Source: Serilophus lunatus | Lineage: Eukaryota; Chordata; Aves; Passeriformes; Eurylaimidae | Direction: 5' to 3' | DNA: 64,000 nt | Assembly: GCA_013399895.1 (NCBI GenBank) | Contig: VXBA01003436.1 | Coordinates: 537,682-601,681, forward strand | Shown here: positions 25,701 through 39,700 of the stretch, piece by piece | Layout of the letters: each line of letters begins with the position of its first letter | Position numbering within the stretch: the first letter of the stretch is position 1 | Made by a program: the position numbers and the translations under genes | Notes under the pieces: model-generated | What the model saw: the letters and a program-made list of their open reading frames with translations, nothing else | What the model was told of the DNA's origin: nothing | Databases searched by the model: none

Positions 25701-28700
25701 TTAGAATGTTTCAGATCCTTTATGATTACATAAAATTTTAAACCCCCCTCCCACTAGCACCAAACAAAAAACCAGCCTTGAACCCTGTTCAGAGAGAGCA
25801 AATGCACAAAACGTGCATTGATGTTAGCTTATTCTGTGGCAATAAGTGTCAGATCCTTTTAACTTAAGGAACAGATTCTTAGTCTTCTGTCTTGTGTGCT
25901 CATTTAGGAATCACACTTTTAAAATTTCCTATGTGTGTGAAATCTCCACATACTCAATGCTATTGCATATATTGAATGGTATTCCAATGCATGCTGTTGG
26001 TCTTTGACTTTCAGAATTAAAATTCTAAGTGTGGCAGATATGGAAAACAGTGCGTACTACAAGTACCTGCTTGTGGGAATAGCTGAGAAATAAAAACGTG
26101 ATGGCAATTCATTTACTGTCTTAACTGTTACTAGTTTATTTTAACTATAGTCTGAAGAAGTTTTGCATTAGTACATTTAGTTTTACAGATCTTTGTGACT
26201 GGTTCGATGACCAGGAAAGTGTAGGTAGCTGACTACTGAAATCTTGTGCTATCACTTGCAAAGTGAGGGCTGTGGTAAATGTCCTGATGACATACATTAT
26301 ATAAGGTGTAATTAGGTGACAGATGGTGTCAAACTTCACTTGCAGTTGTAGTTGGCATAGTTTTTTGAGGAGGGAACAGTAAGGACACACAGGTATTTTT
26401 GCACTTTATTTAGCCACTTCTATTCACAAAAAGCAGATTTTGTACTTTTAGTCATGGTGTTTGAATTCAATTACTCTTTTGGCTTTGAAAAGCAAGTTCT
26501 CAGATGGCCGGTTAAGATATCCTTGATGCTGAGGAAGGCAGGTGCTACTGCTACATAAATTTAGGCTTCTTTTTTAATGAGTAAGTATTCAGTCGTTATT
26601 GTATCACATTGGCAGGATTGATATTCCTACAACCACGAGTCTGCTGTTTTCCACATTAAAACTTTTTGACTGTAAAGAGAGGCAAGTACTGTTAATACAT
26701 GAAGATGAGCGTCTCATGATTTGGTTTATGTTAGTGATTTTATTGATGGCTGGCAAACGGCTTCTGGTATCAGGCAAAACCTATCACAAATAGAACATTT
26801 GATTTTGTTTTCATGCAAGGATTGCAGTACAGGCTTTGCATTTTCTCAGAATTAAAAAACCTATTATTTTGGTATTTCTTCTTTTTTAATTCTGTGGAAT
26901 TGATTGCTGTCCCAAGGTAATTTTTTTTTGGTCTCTGCTGGTCACAATGAGAGTGCCTGTTGTTTGTAGTCTTTTACTCTTTAATTGGGTTTTGCTCATT
27001 TATGTGGTGAATAACCCTCACTGGATCCTGGTGTAGATCTGTCATACCAGCTTTAAACATCTTGGCTAAGAGTCCCATGCAAAGGTGAATAGGATTGTGC
27101 CACTTTCACATGGTGTGAAACTAGAGTTGTGCTTTAGCAATCTGTGTATTTCGGGATCATATACAGATTTACACAAGCAGGTGTTTGGTATCTCAAGTAA
27201 AAGTTTAGAAAGATGAGCACTTTTTGAAAATACTTCCTTCTAAACACATCAGCTGGCTTAGACATTAGTTGGTCTAGATAGTGAACTTCACTGGCTGACT
27301 AGTTTAACGTCTTTCTTGTTAGTTTCCTTTATGTGAGTCTTGTCCTAATTGTATCGATAATGTGCTGCAAGGACAATGCTGCTTGGACTCCACCTCTGTT
27401 ACTACAGAAGCTTTAGATATTACAAAATTAAGGAATTGAGTTTTTGGCCTCTGACAGTGTTCCTCTTCTTGGTGCACAAAGCCAATTTATCTTGAAGCAT
27501 AAAATAAACAACCAAGTACTAATGTTATAAAGTGTCCATTTCTGCTTGTTTCAGCTGTTACTAAATATAAAAATTGATATGCTAGAACACTTACTCTTGA
27601 GTCCTCCTCTTTCTCCAAGCCTTGCATAATACTATAAATCAATAATGTGCTTTCTTGGCTATAGGCACTGAACAGATCTGATCCTGTTTACTTGATATCT
27701 AGTAATGAATTATCTATAATTTGTCTGAGACTTTGTATTGTATAATTTATTCTACTCTTCACATTTTTTTCCCGTGCTATCCCCTTATGCTTGTTTCACT
27801 TCTAGTTTTACGCTGCCATTTGTGCTTGGAATATTCTCTCTTGTGACACACAGCTTCTATCCTTCTAATTTCTTTTCAAAACAGTTTTTCTCAAAGTCCC
27901 ACTTTCCTGTGTTGCTTCTTCTAATTTTCTTAAACAGTAATGCATAAACTAAAATGTCCTGTTGCAAGCAGCTAAATGTATGTATACCTTCTCTCCTTGG
28001 TCTGAAATTTGTGAATTGTGTTGAGCGAATAATGTTCTTTTGACAGTATAAATTATGGACTCCGCTGTACCAAGAGCCACTTGGCTCATTCTTTCTGGAA
28101 AGGAATGTGTGTAGTGAAAGCAAGAGATCCTAGTTTGTATTTGTCAAACCTGTCCTTGGAGAAAGGATTTGCCCTGCGAGGAACAAATAAGAGCACCTAT
28201 ATCTGGATTTCATGTTTATGTACTGGGTATGAAGTTTACTGCTAACTAATCTGGAGGTGATATGTACATGTTAAGAAACAAGGTCTGTGATTGTTTTACT
28301 TCTGCAGATTCTAAGGAACTTGAATAGACTTTCAGAAATGCACTGAGGCTGCAAAGCACTGAGCATTTCAGTTGTGGGATATTGTATAGTGGAAATGGTA
28401 CAAATAATTTGTGAACAAGCAGGGTTAGATCTATTTCCAAGAGCCTTTTGTAGGATGTATTAGCACTTGGAAAGATATGTCAGTCTTTCTTCCCCCTCAG
28501 ATTTTCTTTTAAAAGATAAGGTGAAGCTTTTGCAGACAACTTTGTTACCATTTTTCACTATCCCTGCTGTCTTCCATTGCTATTGAAGAATACAGTCACT
28601 GAGTGTATGGTCATTGCAGAAGCAAATAATTGAATGCTCAAAATCAGCTGCAGATGCTTTTCAAAACAAGTAAACTTCTCTTCAATTTTAGATTCTCATT

Positions 28701-29461
28701 ACATCTTGTAGACTTACAGTAACATACAAATGAATGCATGTGATCTGCAAGTGTGGATTTTTGAGGTGTTTGTGTTTAATGGCTGGCTGATTCCAGATCA
28801 CTCTTGAAATACTGTATGACACTGCTGCTGCTAGAACAGAAGAGATGCAGTTGGCATAGGTTGGACCTGCATTTTATTTCTTCTACATTATTACCACATC
28901 TGTGACTATTAAAAATCTGTAGCGGTTTCTGCATTCGGCTGTGATCTTTTCCATTGCTGCTTATTGATGAGGATTTTGTAAGAGCAGCATGTACTCCTGA
29001 ACAATATTGTATTTTGTAGCTAGAAATTCCTAATTCTTCAATTATGTTAGATTTATTGCATCTTCATGAATTATCTTGCCTTCTGATCCCTCCCATGCAT
29101 CCCCTGGTTTCCTAAAAAATCCCTAACAAAACAAATCAAAAGAAAAACACTGAAAAAACAATCAAACCGAAATGGTGGGGAAAGTTCTTGATAATGCTGC
29201 ATTCTTTGAGATATGTTCTAAGTTCTGTCATCAGTCTAAACAGTGTAGCTATCCTATCTGTATGTTTGCATCTCAGACTCTCCTTGTGTACAAACTGATT
29301 GTTTTAACTTTCTTCTTATAGGTAAAGAATGCTAGAGCAAGGTCTCTCAGACCATCTGGAAGACATGCGTAAGAAGAAGTGGTAGCAAGACAGAAGCAGG
29401 CACATGTGAATGCAACACAGTATAATAGGAATGGTGATATATTTGATCTCTGAAGGACATA
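22741..29461. other. Candidate FBXW7 intron, no recognised genes
   Basis: AT-rich non-coding sequence. The only distinct structure I see is the perfect 21-bp tandem duplication at 25534-25575. Open frames are short and show no domains. Confidence 0.5.
25534..25575. repeat. Perfect 21-bp tandem duplication
   Basis: Two identical adjacent 21-bp units (25534-25554 and 25555-25575), each beginning GTAAATAAAGTAAAATAG. Perfect identity suggests a recent duplication and therefore a possible length polymorphism. Confidence 0.95.
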
Positions 29462-29819
29462 TGAGTCAGATAGTTATATATATTATTAAGAGCGATGTGC
29501 AACTCCTTATATTCCAGGTTAAGAGGGAGTAATTTATATGTTCTTGTTTACCTAACAGGAACATCTCCCTTCTGAAAAGGGAAAGTCGGCCAAAACAGCT
29601 GCCAACAAATGCCTTTGAGAAGGAGTTTAGTAGGACAAAGGTACACTGAGGGAGCTGCAGATGAAGAAGGCTGCAAATAGGGAGGAGATGTAAGACCCCC
29701 AGATTGATGGGGACACGTGCACACAGGTCTTTTGGGTTATATAACAAAAGGGCGGAGTTCTGCTTGCAGCCCCCACCTCTTGGCATGTAAGGGCCCTACG
29801 TGGCAAGGCTGTGGGACTG

Positions 29820-29826
29820 TATAAAA
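29820..29826 (+). promoter_or_regulatory. TATA box of the probable LTR
   Basis: TATAAAA preceded by GC-richer sequence, about 360 bp into the LTR-like segment and about 245 bp before its AATAAA. This is the arrangement expected of a retroviral U3 promoter. Activity is not known. Confidence 0.5.
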
Positions 29827-30068
29827 GTGTGCCCATGCTAGGGGGGAGCTGAGCTGCATGCATCCTTCCAGTGACACCTGCTAAGAAATGAGTGCCAGTC
29901 ACTCATTTCAGCTGTCTCTCCTTGCTCAAGGTGTGTTCACCCTGACCCGTTGTATGTCGTGAGTATTCCCACTGTGATTAGGCTAGTGGAGGGAACATAG
30001 GATAAGGGAAACAAATGTAGGAATAGGTCATAGTAGCAATTACCAATGGTTATCAATCATTAGGGGAT

Positions 30069-30074
30069 AATAAA
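30069..30074 (+). promoter_or_regulatory. Polyadenylation signal of the probable LTR
   Basis: AATAAA followed by a T-rich and GT-rich stretch (TTCTTTTT, then GTGCGCGTGTGTGTG). This is the usual layout of a functional poly-A site and fits the R/U5 boundary of an LTR. Confidence 0.45.
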
Positions 30075-30137
30075 TGTTCTTTTTGGATTATTTATGTGCG
30101 CGTGTGTGTGTTGTTCATGAATTCCGAACCTAAAACA

Positions 30138-33100
30138 CATAGTTGTAGCAGAACCATTCAATCATTTACCTTTAGAAAGACCCTCTTTTATAGTTCCAGT
30201 TGTGGAACACATATGCCCTTGCATGGCACGTCTCCTTGAACCCACTAGTGAAGGAATTGGTGAGACCTTGGCTCATGCTTTCAGAGCATTTGCAGACGTT
30301 TTGTTAAACTTCTGAGGTTATTGGAACAACTTAAAGATGTTCAAAAACAAACAAACAAAACCCTTCAAAAACTGAGGATAAAGTTGTGAGTAAAACACCC
30401 TGTCCAAGTAGTAAATTCTGTGGTAAATGGACATCTTTTTTGGTTTTTGTATAAATTATCTGTCCTTATGAGCTTTCTCAGGATGTTCACTTACAAAAAT
30501 GACTGCTAAAGCAGCAGAAACCCTATGAATTAGCGAGATAGGATCTCTCTGGCAATTCCAGTTGACCAGTATGCTTTTCCTTATTTCTTTATCAAATAAA
30601 AATAATAAAAAATATTTTGTCCCTTGGAAAAAATTTTAACATTTTAATTGCATTTACAGCTCGTTCTCCAATCAAATAAAACAAGTGGTAACAGTTAATC
30701 TCTACATGTCGCTTGCATGGTGTTGAGGATTTCCAAAATAAGTGTTATGTCTCAAACTTTGCAGGCCATAGATTCCAGCTACTTTCTAAAACTGTGGTTG
30801 ATACCTTTTGTTGACTTTTGATGTGTCTTATCAACATGGGGAAGCTGTGAAACAGAACAGACCGTGAATCTGAAGTGAGCTCTGAGTTCCGAGGTGGATG
30901 TGACTGGACCGTAGTGGGCACCGCGTTCAGCTGGGCCAACCCCAGGTTCTGGCTGCCCTGTTTCCCTGAAGGATATTGTCCATGTCTCTAATCTGTTTGG
31001 GGAACTACTCGTGCAAGTGGTCCCTAATCTATTTCAGGCAAAAGAAATCTGCTTAGCTGAGAATTTAAACTTGTAATCTAACCTGGCTCATTCTGACCGA
31101 AGCAGATTAGTGATGCTTATGTACGCAGGTATGCCAGGAGATCTAGTTGGATGCAGGGATAAGCAGGTTGGTTGTGGGAGGCTGAACTATGCCTCAGGAA
31201 TAGTATGTGCTTATCTGTCTACATTCTTATTCTTTCAGAAAGTTTCTTTAAATAGCTTGTTTTAGTATGTCATGAAGTCTGCCTTGAAAGAAAAATAAAT
31301 CTTTTGCAGAATAAGTGTGCTAGTGTGCTTGCTGAGCACTTGTTTTCTATTAGCTGCAAGTCCTCATCTATTTTAAACTTAATATATGGCTGCTCTGTTG
31401 CAATTTTCTCTTAATTCAATGATTTAGGATTTCCCTATGGTGCTTATTTTAGTTCTTGTATATCTCTAGATATAAAAAGTTCAACTAATGTTTCAATTTC
31501 CAGTGGAATTGTATGAACACAACTACAAAGGAAAAAGACTAATTAAGTAATATTTCAAAAAAATCTGTTAAACTGTGTTAGAAGTCCTGCTAGAAAATCT
31601 ACTGAAGCTTTCTTTCATTTTTCAAAGTTCTGTTGCATAGGTAAGAGAATTTCTGTGCAAGCTTATAAAAATCTTATGCTTTTTTGAATTTGGTAATGTG
31701 ATTTCTACTGACTCAACCATTTGTTGTTGATGGATGGTGCCTGCATCTGACCTGCTTGGTATTTCCATGCTAGGGTATAGAGGATGTAGCAATCATCATC
31801 CAATCCCTATTCCTTCACCAGTGGCAGAAAGACCTAGCAATATCCAGCCTGCTATCAGGCTACTGTGAATTGAGCCTTTTCCAGATGTAGGACTGTCGAG
31901 GAAAAGTGTTCTCAATGCTTTTTGTCTTGCAAATTTATGACCTGGGACTGAATAGATTTGGGATCAGACTTTTAAGTTACCGCTTCCTGTCCATTTGTCG
32001 AAAGTCCTTTAAAACAGAGAGATTCAAATCTGTTGAGTTCAGATTCTTTTCTGGTGAGTCTTAGTGCTGAAAGTGGCAGATGCTGCACTCTGGGACAGTT
32101 CCAGCTCCCAAGCCAGAAGTGTAACAGGCTTACTTCCCTGCCTTATTCCACCCAAAGACTCAAAAAAATCAAGGAATGCAAGACTAATTATGCAGTCTGT
32201 GAAAAGGGAATTTGGGCCAAACCTCAAGAGTAACCACAGTAAATTTACACTGGCCAATATTTTTTCAAAATATTTTTTTCCCTGTTTCCTCAATAGAGAA
32301 ATGAACATTGAATGTAGGAGCTGCTGCTAAGAACAGCCATGTTTCAGAAACAGTTGGTGCCCTCAGTGTAAAAGTAGTTATTTAACATACTGGAAAAAAA
32401 AATATCAGAAGCACCTAAAAGAAGATACCATTTAACATTGAAAACAATACCAGAAGCACCTTGGGAATTTCAGGTCAATACCAACCCATGAAGATTAGCT
32501 ATCTTGGAAACATGTACTTGATCTCAGTAATGTCTGAGGAGTAAGTACAGATCTGTAGTCTCCACCTGTGCCATTACCCCATGTTAACTGCAGTAACTTT
32601 GAGAATGGCTGTGAACTCTCTTGGAATGGATTTCACTACATAAACCCTGCACTCACAACTGGAAAATACATTCTTGCTAGGCTTTGATGAAAACCTATGA
32701 GAAATGTCACCAGGAAATGAAAGCATTTCTTAGAACCTTGTTTCTTTCCAGGATTCTTACTAGATAAAGAAAATTTAGGTGGTAGATATTTCCAAGGTGT
32801 TGAGATGATAGGGATGGAAATGTAAATACCTTAGAAAGTTCAACTGTGTTTCTTTGTGCCATTTTGCACTTCATACCTAATCATTACTTCAATTGAGCAA
32901 ATAGTGACTTCTGTGTCCTGGTGAAAAGTGTTTTCTGAACTTTGTACAGAGTAGTACCATTTGTTAATTATCCGTGCATCTGAGAAAGTGAAGCTCACAT
33001 GTGGATTAGAAGAAAAGGTAGACAGACTTGAAGGCTATGAGGGATGACTTGGATTTCACATTGGTTGCATGGTTTGTAGTGTTTTGGGGTTTTTTCCACA

Positions 33101-36089
33101 GTGGAGGACTGGACCCTTTGAAAAGTTTAGCTATTTAGTGAGAAAGCCTTTCAGTTACTTAGTCTCTTTTTGGGCTGCTGCTTTCGTTATTCTGAGGTCC
33201 ATTTTACAGGCTTCAAGCTATGCCACAGGACCTAACCTAATCAGCCAGGTTTTCCAGTAAGAACAAATACAAATGTCCTGTTTTTGATAGTTCTGTTGCT
33301 ACCAACAACCAATCTATTATTCAGAAAGTCATCCAATTTGGCATTCTGTCAGTAGAAACAGTTGGAGTGAAATGCAACTGTTTGCAGCTGGACTATTCCA
33401 CACATCTCTTTTACATCATAGTGGTAAAGCAACATTCCAAATTAGGTGGTTAATGGTCTCAAAATTTGGATTAAATCAGTTATTTTACAAGGCTTTTTTT
33501 TTAACAGCTTTACTATGTCAGAAAATAAATAACCGATCCAACAGTGTGCCTTGCATTATCAGTGCATCCAGAGCTCTGTTCTTCTGTGTCAACAAGGTTT
33601 GACTCTTCCCTTGCCTCTCATCTTGTGGGTCCTTATGGCACATGGGAGACAAACCACCTTGTCTCGCAGATTGTACCATCTCAGCTGCCTTGGATTTCCA
33701 GCAATCTACTGTCAGCACTTCACTGAGACCTGCGCAACTCATCTCCAAGATCCATAAGGCAGCTGTGTGGCATAGCAGCTGACCTTTGTGAAATGCTGTA
33801 CACCTGATGTGACAGCGAGGTCAGACATACCAGGTTTGTATGGGGAGTAGTGCAGTCTGTGTATGATCAGTATAGATGGTGCTGTTTAGCACTGCTGTCC
33901 CAGAAAGATGAAGATTGCTCTTCACCTACATGGATGTGTACCAACAGTGCCCTTGAAAAATCAGGAATGTAGAATGGCCTACAGGTGGATCAAGGCAATG
34001 GCATTAAGGTCTGTTCTTTATAGCTGCATCACACCACTGTGCAAAGGGCTCACTGGTGAAAAGAAACTTTCCTAGTCCTGCATGTCTTTTTCCACATGGG
34101 TGTGAGAGAGGATGCAGCTCTGGCAGGTGGGTGGGTTGGTGAGACTTCTGACAGCAGTCAAGTTTAGATCCACAATGCTAGCAGTGGAGCATGCCTTGCT
34201 TTTATCGAAGAGAGCAGCTTTAAGTTTATCGGTAAGTGTTTTATTTTGCAATGGTATAAGATGTTAAGTGGTCCCTAACTTTTAACCATCTCTGCTGGAA
34301 GGATGCAAAATCTGCTGTCCTTAGAACAGTTCATATCCATCATTCTTAATTCAGTGCCAACAACACCATATAAATTAGAGGAGACTGGTGAGTTAAAAAT
34401 GACTTGCATATATTTTCTGCAGTGGCTTAGGGGGTACTCAGTTGATTTTGGTGAAGCTCTACTGAAAATATCCTGTGGCAGAGCAGTAACAGCATCTTAA
34501 ATGAGATTAGTCTCTGAAAAGAATCTCTACAACCTGTTTTTAATCTATTCAAGTTACAGTCCCAATTTCTAATTTTATAGTTGTTTATATTTGTACAGTC
34601 TGTATCAGTATCTCTCTAAATTGGTAGTTCAGGTAGATAAAGTGCTTTTCTCCATTGGACCCAGCTCTTTTTACTGCTTGTAGGCACATCACCTTTCTAT
34701 AGTTGTAGAAAATGTTGTAGAGCAGAAACATGGAATATTTAGAGTTGGTGGTTTTGTAGAGTTTGAAAGAAAGTTTGAATGCCTGCCTGACATTAATATT
34801 GTAGGCAACTTTACATTCTTATGCAGGCACCTACTTTCTCTTCTAGTTATGCAGACACAAAATATTACTTTCCTGATCCCAGAAATAGTTTGGACAAAGA
34901 AATTTATGTTTCCATAGGTTGTTAGACATGTGCCCTGCAGCTGAACCATGCTGCTTAATCAGTTACTGAAATAAGATTCTCGGAGAGCCGTTTTAAGGGC
35001 ACTAAATCAATAACAATAATTGCAACTATTTCCATTTCTCCAGTGGAGCCTGCTAAGAGTCTGTTTGGGCCAGGGCCAGATCCTTTTAGACAGGTTGGGA
35101 TATCATCTTCCTTCAAACCTGTCGTTCTCACATGCTGTTTGTCAGCAAGTGCCTTGTTTTTCTGCAAGGTCAAATTTTAAATCTACTGTCATAAAGCTTC
35201 TCTGTGACACAGAGAACATAACACTTATGAACCAGTGTGTGGTAGGTAGTGTTCTGGACATGTGAGGTTAACAAGAAGCATTTGCTGATTTTTTTATACC
35301 CTGTGGAGACTGTAATTGGTTTTTGGTTGGTTTGGGGTTTTTTTGTTTTTTTGTTTTTTTTTTTTTTTTACTTTTAAGCGAGACACCAAAAAGGAGAGTT
35401 TGTTCTGCTGTGTCCTGATGACCTTGTTTTCCTTATGTCTTTCTACTGCTGAAGATGCTGAAAATATGGACAAACCAGTGTAACAACACATTTCAGCAAG
35501 TCTGTTAGATGCTGCCATTGTGTTTCTTTTTGCATTTCTTACTTTTATTAAAAGTTAAAAAGTGCAGATCAAAGGCTCTTCCTTATCAGATGTTGATGCA
35601 AAGGCATTTAATGTGTTCATTAGCTGTTAAGAAAGTACATGACTTGGAGTTCATCTTGAAAATATGGCATACACATAGAGACAATATTGTCCAGTGGGTA
35701 CTGCGCAAATCTGATTGAATGTACACAGCTGAACATTTTATAAGCTATGAATTGGTTCTGCAGACAGATAGGCATTCTTCATAAAATATATAACACTCCT
35801 ATTCTTTTAGAGCAACCTCACAGGAATAAGGCTGAGCTATAGGTTTTTTGCACCAAAATGGTAAAATACACCAATGTTGAAATCTTATGTTGCTTGCGCA
35901 CATGTTTTCTGCCCCAGTCTGACCCCAGCTACCTTTTCTTGTCTCAGAAATTCACTTTATAACTGATGAACTAAAACAAGAAACGTCTTCATCTGTATTA
36001 TGTTGCAGCCTTTTACTCCCATCTTCTTTAACAATGCTGATAAAAATGCTTCAATTTTTTCCCTAGCAATCTGGGCTACATGGCAGCTG
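30138..36089. other. Candidate FBXW7 intron, no recognised genes
   Basis: No gene or identifiable repeat apart from the T-rich tract at 35318-35369. A moderately GC-richer stretch at about 33540-34170 has overlapping short open frames on both strands, but neither shows a protein domain. Confidence 0.5.
35318..35369. repeat. T/G low-complexity tract ending in poly-T
   Basis: About 52 bp of T runs broken by G and GG, with 16 T at its right end. Low-complexity sequence of no known function. Confidence 0.85.
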
Positions 36090-36700
36090 AATCACAGAAT
36101 CACGGAATGGATCGGGTTGGATGGGACCACAGTGGGTCATCTGGTCCGACCTCACTGCTCAAGCAGGGTCATCCTAGAACACATTGCACAGAATTGCATC
36201 CAGACAATTCTTGAATCTCTGGTGAGGGAGACTCCACAAACTCTCTGGCCAACCTGTTCCACTCCTCAGTCACCCACTCATTAAAGAAGTTCTTCCTCAC
36301 ATTCAGGTGGAACTTCCTGTGCATCAGTTTCTGCCTATTGCCTTTTGTCCTATTCCTTAGTATAGTACCTAGAAGGGCCTGGCTGCATCCTCTTGACACT
36401 CTTTTCAGGTGCTTACAGACATTAATGATCTCTGCTCTCAGTTGTCTCTCCTCAAGGCTGAGCAGGCCCAGCTTCCTCAGCCTTTCCTTGTAAGAAAGAT
36501 GCTCCAGTCCCTTAATCATCTTTGTTGCCTTCTGCTGGACCTGCTTCTGGAGCTCCGTGTCTTTCTCTGAGGAGCCCAGAACTGGGCACAGCACTCCAGA
36601 AGTGGCCCCACCAGAGCTGAGTAGAGAAGCGGGATCACCTCCCACAACTTGTTGGCAATGCTCTTCCTGATGCACCCAGCCAGGATACTACTGGTCTTAT
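36090..36700 (-). mobile_element. CR1 LINE 3' fragment, antisense
   Basis: This is a 5'-truncated CR1 copy. The element's 3' terminus is at about 36090, where the repeated 8-mer-like tail (ATCACAGAATCACGGAATGG) and the adjoining 3' UTR match the CR1 end. Further right, the minus strand encodes the C-terminal part of RT, including KATKMIKGLEHLSYKERLRK, LGLLSLEERQLRAEI and RKFHLNVRKNFFNEWV. A 168-codon frame at 36169-36675 remains open, although the region before 36540 in the element's reading direction is frame-shifted into another frame. Similarity fades at about 36700. It is better preserved than the copies at 183 and 54035. Confidence 0.95.
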
Positions 36701-39700
36701 CCTTCAGATTTTTTAAAAGAATAGGCAACTGAAAACAGGAAATAGGGAAAAAAAAAATTTTGAGCAGTAGCCTGGAATAAGCATTGTCCACTGTGGATCT
36801 TGAGGTAAAAATTGTTGTTGATAACTCAGACTTTGGAGCTTTGTTCTTTTGCTCTTGTTTGTCGTCCTCACATATGCTTGGAATAATATCAAAGGACTGG
36901 CGATTTAAAAAAAGTTAAGCAATAAAAAAGTGTAATGTTTAAGACATGGCTATTTACTCTTGGTAGGATATTCTTTATTTTTACGATAACCTCTTAACTG
37001 TTTCTAGAGGCTTAGTCTAATGCAGAAGCCTTCAACTGAACAGAATAGTGAGATTGGAATTTTCATGGCATAATCTGCATAGCTTTTCCTTTACTTCACT
37101 AGTCATTAAGAGGCTTGAAAATACTGCTCTGTGCTTTGAAGCTTCTTGGAAGTAAAGGTACTTGATTATTGTTGCTGATTAGAGGTAATAAAAGAGCTGC
37201 TTGGAAAGGGGATATTTACTTTAAACTGTTTTTAATCATTCAATGAAAAATGTTCTTGAATAGTAGTCCTGGCTTTTAATTCTGACTTCCCTCAGTTTCA
37301 ATTCTGCTGTCTTCTTTTTAGCACTAGAATGCTTTTCCATGTAAAGGGTGTATATGTTCCCATCTGTTTGTGTATTGTCGTTGCACATTAGAGGACTCTA
37401 TTTCAAACAGCTCTGACGTAGGGGCAACTTAGTACTTAGTGTTAATTTCCTGCATTTCCTTCCATTTCAATATAACTAAATTAAGTTTAAATTCAACTAA
37501 ATTTAACTGCTATTTGCCCTCAAGATCTGCTCCCCCGCTTGAGTTAAAGATGGCCTTTTTTGCTCCATCTTTTCTGTAGACTTTTTGGGTGTATCTGCTC
37601 TTTTGTGTCTGCTTGTTTATGCTGCATTTCAGCAGCATTTGAGTTATAGTTTTAGTCCAAGAAATCATGCTACCATTTTGCCAGAAGCTGACACCAGCCA
37701 TCTGGTAAAATTGCAATTCAATATCGGTAAAACCCATAATTTCGGGAAATGTACCCAAAATTACTTTTATGATTAGTGGACAGGAAAGAAACCAAGACAG
37801 AGAAGTCAATAGAGTACTTTAAAAATCACTTTGAGGTTTTCAGACAAACATCTTAATGGCAGCGTTCGTGCTGCCAAATGCTGTTTTGCTTTTGCCTTCA
37901 GAATAGTTTGCATTAATAATTAGCAACTCTGCTTGGAAGCTATTCATGTATTGCTGTTACGATGCAGCTTTGCAAAGCAGCACCGGGCCGGGAACAGGCT
38001 GTGTGGACAGATACATCAGGTTATTCCAGCACACCGTACTCCTAAGGACTGTAGGTTTTCCCATTGGAAATGCATCCCAACCCTAGGGCCGCGTTCAGCA
38101 ATGTTGTGGGTGCTGAAGAAAAATTTATGTTACGACCATTTTGGCCATACGATGCTAGCCTGTGTTTTAAGCCTGGTAGTTGTGAAATAAGACTGCACTG
38201 AAACTAGGCAGGTTTTAGTCAGCAGTTTGGTAATGTATTTTGCCTTTGTGTCACTGTGAGAGCAGAGAGGAGGTGACAACAGCTCTTGTTTGTGTGTATT
38301 CCCAGGGAGAGAGGCAGTCAGTTAACCATGTCCTGGTAGCTGTGCTTATGCTACCTGTTCTGCATTTGTTGAATGTGTGTGTTAAACTAAGATGGAGTGT
38401 ATTTCTAATTTAAGACTGAAAGCGGTGATGAATTTACTATCTTTCTATAAGCTGTTACAGTGAGCAATTATCCTTGCAGTTAATTCCATTTGGATTTTTC
38501 CCGTTTCAGCATTTAGTGATTGGGTCTTACTTCTTGTCTGTTAGCTAAAATCCTTGTTCACCTAGATGGTTGGAAAGAAAGGAGTTGTTTCTGTAGTAAT
38601 GACATTTCCTGTTTACTTAAAGGTTACTGGATGATTGTTCTAGACTTGGTTGAGATTTCTGATTTCTTCTTTTGGTACCTATAACTTAATGTGTGCTAAC
38701 TCAGGAGATTTTTCCACAACACAGTAACACTCCGGCATAGCTTAACTGTAGTTCACTGCTAGAAAGCCTTATTTCTCCTCAAACTCCTTTCCTATAGATG
38801 AAAGGCCTTGAGCTGCATACAACCCTCCTAAGCAGTTGTTATGGGGAGCTGTGGGGAGCTTTGTATGCTGCACAGTTGATGATGCTGTAAAAGTGACCCC
38901 CAGGACTTCAGTTATAGGGAATATTAGGTGATCCGGTCTAGGGACAGACAGGCACATGTAGGAAGTAGAACACAATGCTTAGTATTGTGGAGATTTCAGG
39001 CTGGCTTGGAAAACTCTCACAGCTACCACAGACCCACAAATTTTACTTATTTTTTGAAAAGGTTACCCAAACCTGTTAAGTTTTAAGGAATGTATAGTCT
39101 CCTTTTGCACTATAAGAGAAGTCATGATCCTTTTTTGTAGGAGAATTCTGTATTACATATGTATCTACCATGAAAAGCTGGGATGATTGTTTGTATGTTT
39201 GTAGCCTTTGCTAGGTAGGCATGGAACAGCATCTTTAAATTTGAAAGGAGTAAAATGAAGTGCCTGCCTAGTTTTCTAAACTGAGAATTTTTCAGCCCAC
39301 GTGTTTCTAAAGTAATGTTCCTAAATATATTCTGTTTATGTTGCTAGAAACTCTTCTATTGGCATGAAACTCTTCTCTGGTTCGTATTCACAGAGGGCAC
39401 AGTTTACAGGAAACTCAAATATTAACAGATAGAAAGTTGCCATTCTGAATTGAGCAAACAAGAATGCTTGCACTATATTGCTAGCAATAGTACTATAGGC
39501 TTCTTGTAGTCATCTAATATGTGGGGGGAAAAAATTAGCAGGTATTCATTAATTATGCAAGGTAAGAATTTTTTTTATTTGGAGAGGTTAAAATTTTCAT
39601 GTAAGAACCCAAGTAGTGGTAGAGCTGTCAAAGCTGAAAGGTTAAGACAATGTAATTGAAAATTGTGTGCTTTACCTTTGTACCACAGAGGTCCTTTCAA

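Larger units (their letters stand above)
29462..30137 (+). mobile_element. Probable solo LTR of an endogenous retrovirus
   Basis: A 676-bp segment begins TGAGTCAG and ends AAAACA, the TG...CA pattern of retroviral LTRs. It is flanked on both sides by CATA (29458-29461 and 30138-30141), compatible with a 4-bp target-site duplication. It is GC-richer than its surroundings and contains a TATA box (TATAAAA at 29820-29826) in a plausible U3/R position and a polyadenylation signal (AATAAA at 30069-30074) 63 nt before the end. No gag, pol or env coding sequence adjoins it, so if real it is a solo LTR left by recombination. The family is not identified and the boundaries rest on the TG/CA and CATA matches alone. 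It lies in sense orientation with FBXW7. Confidence 0.5.
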
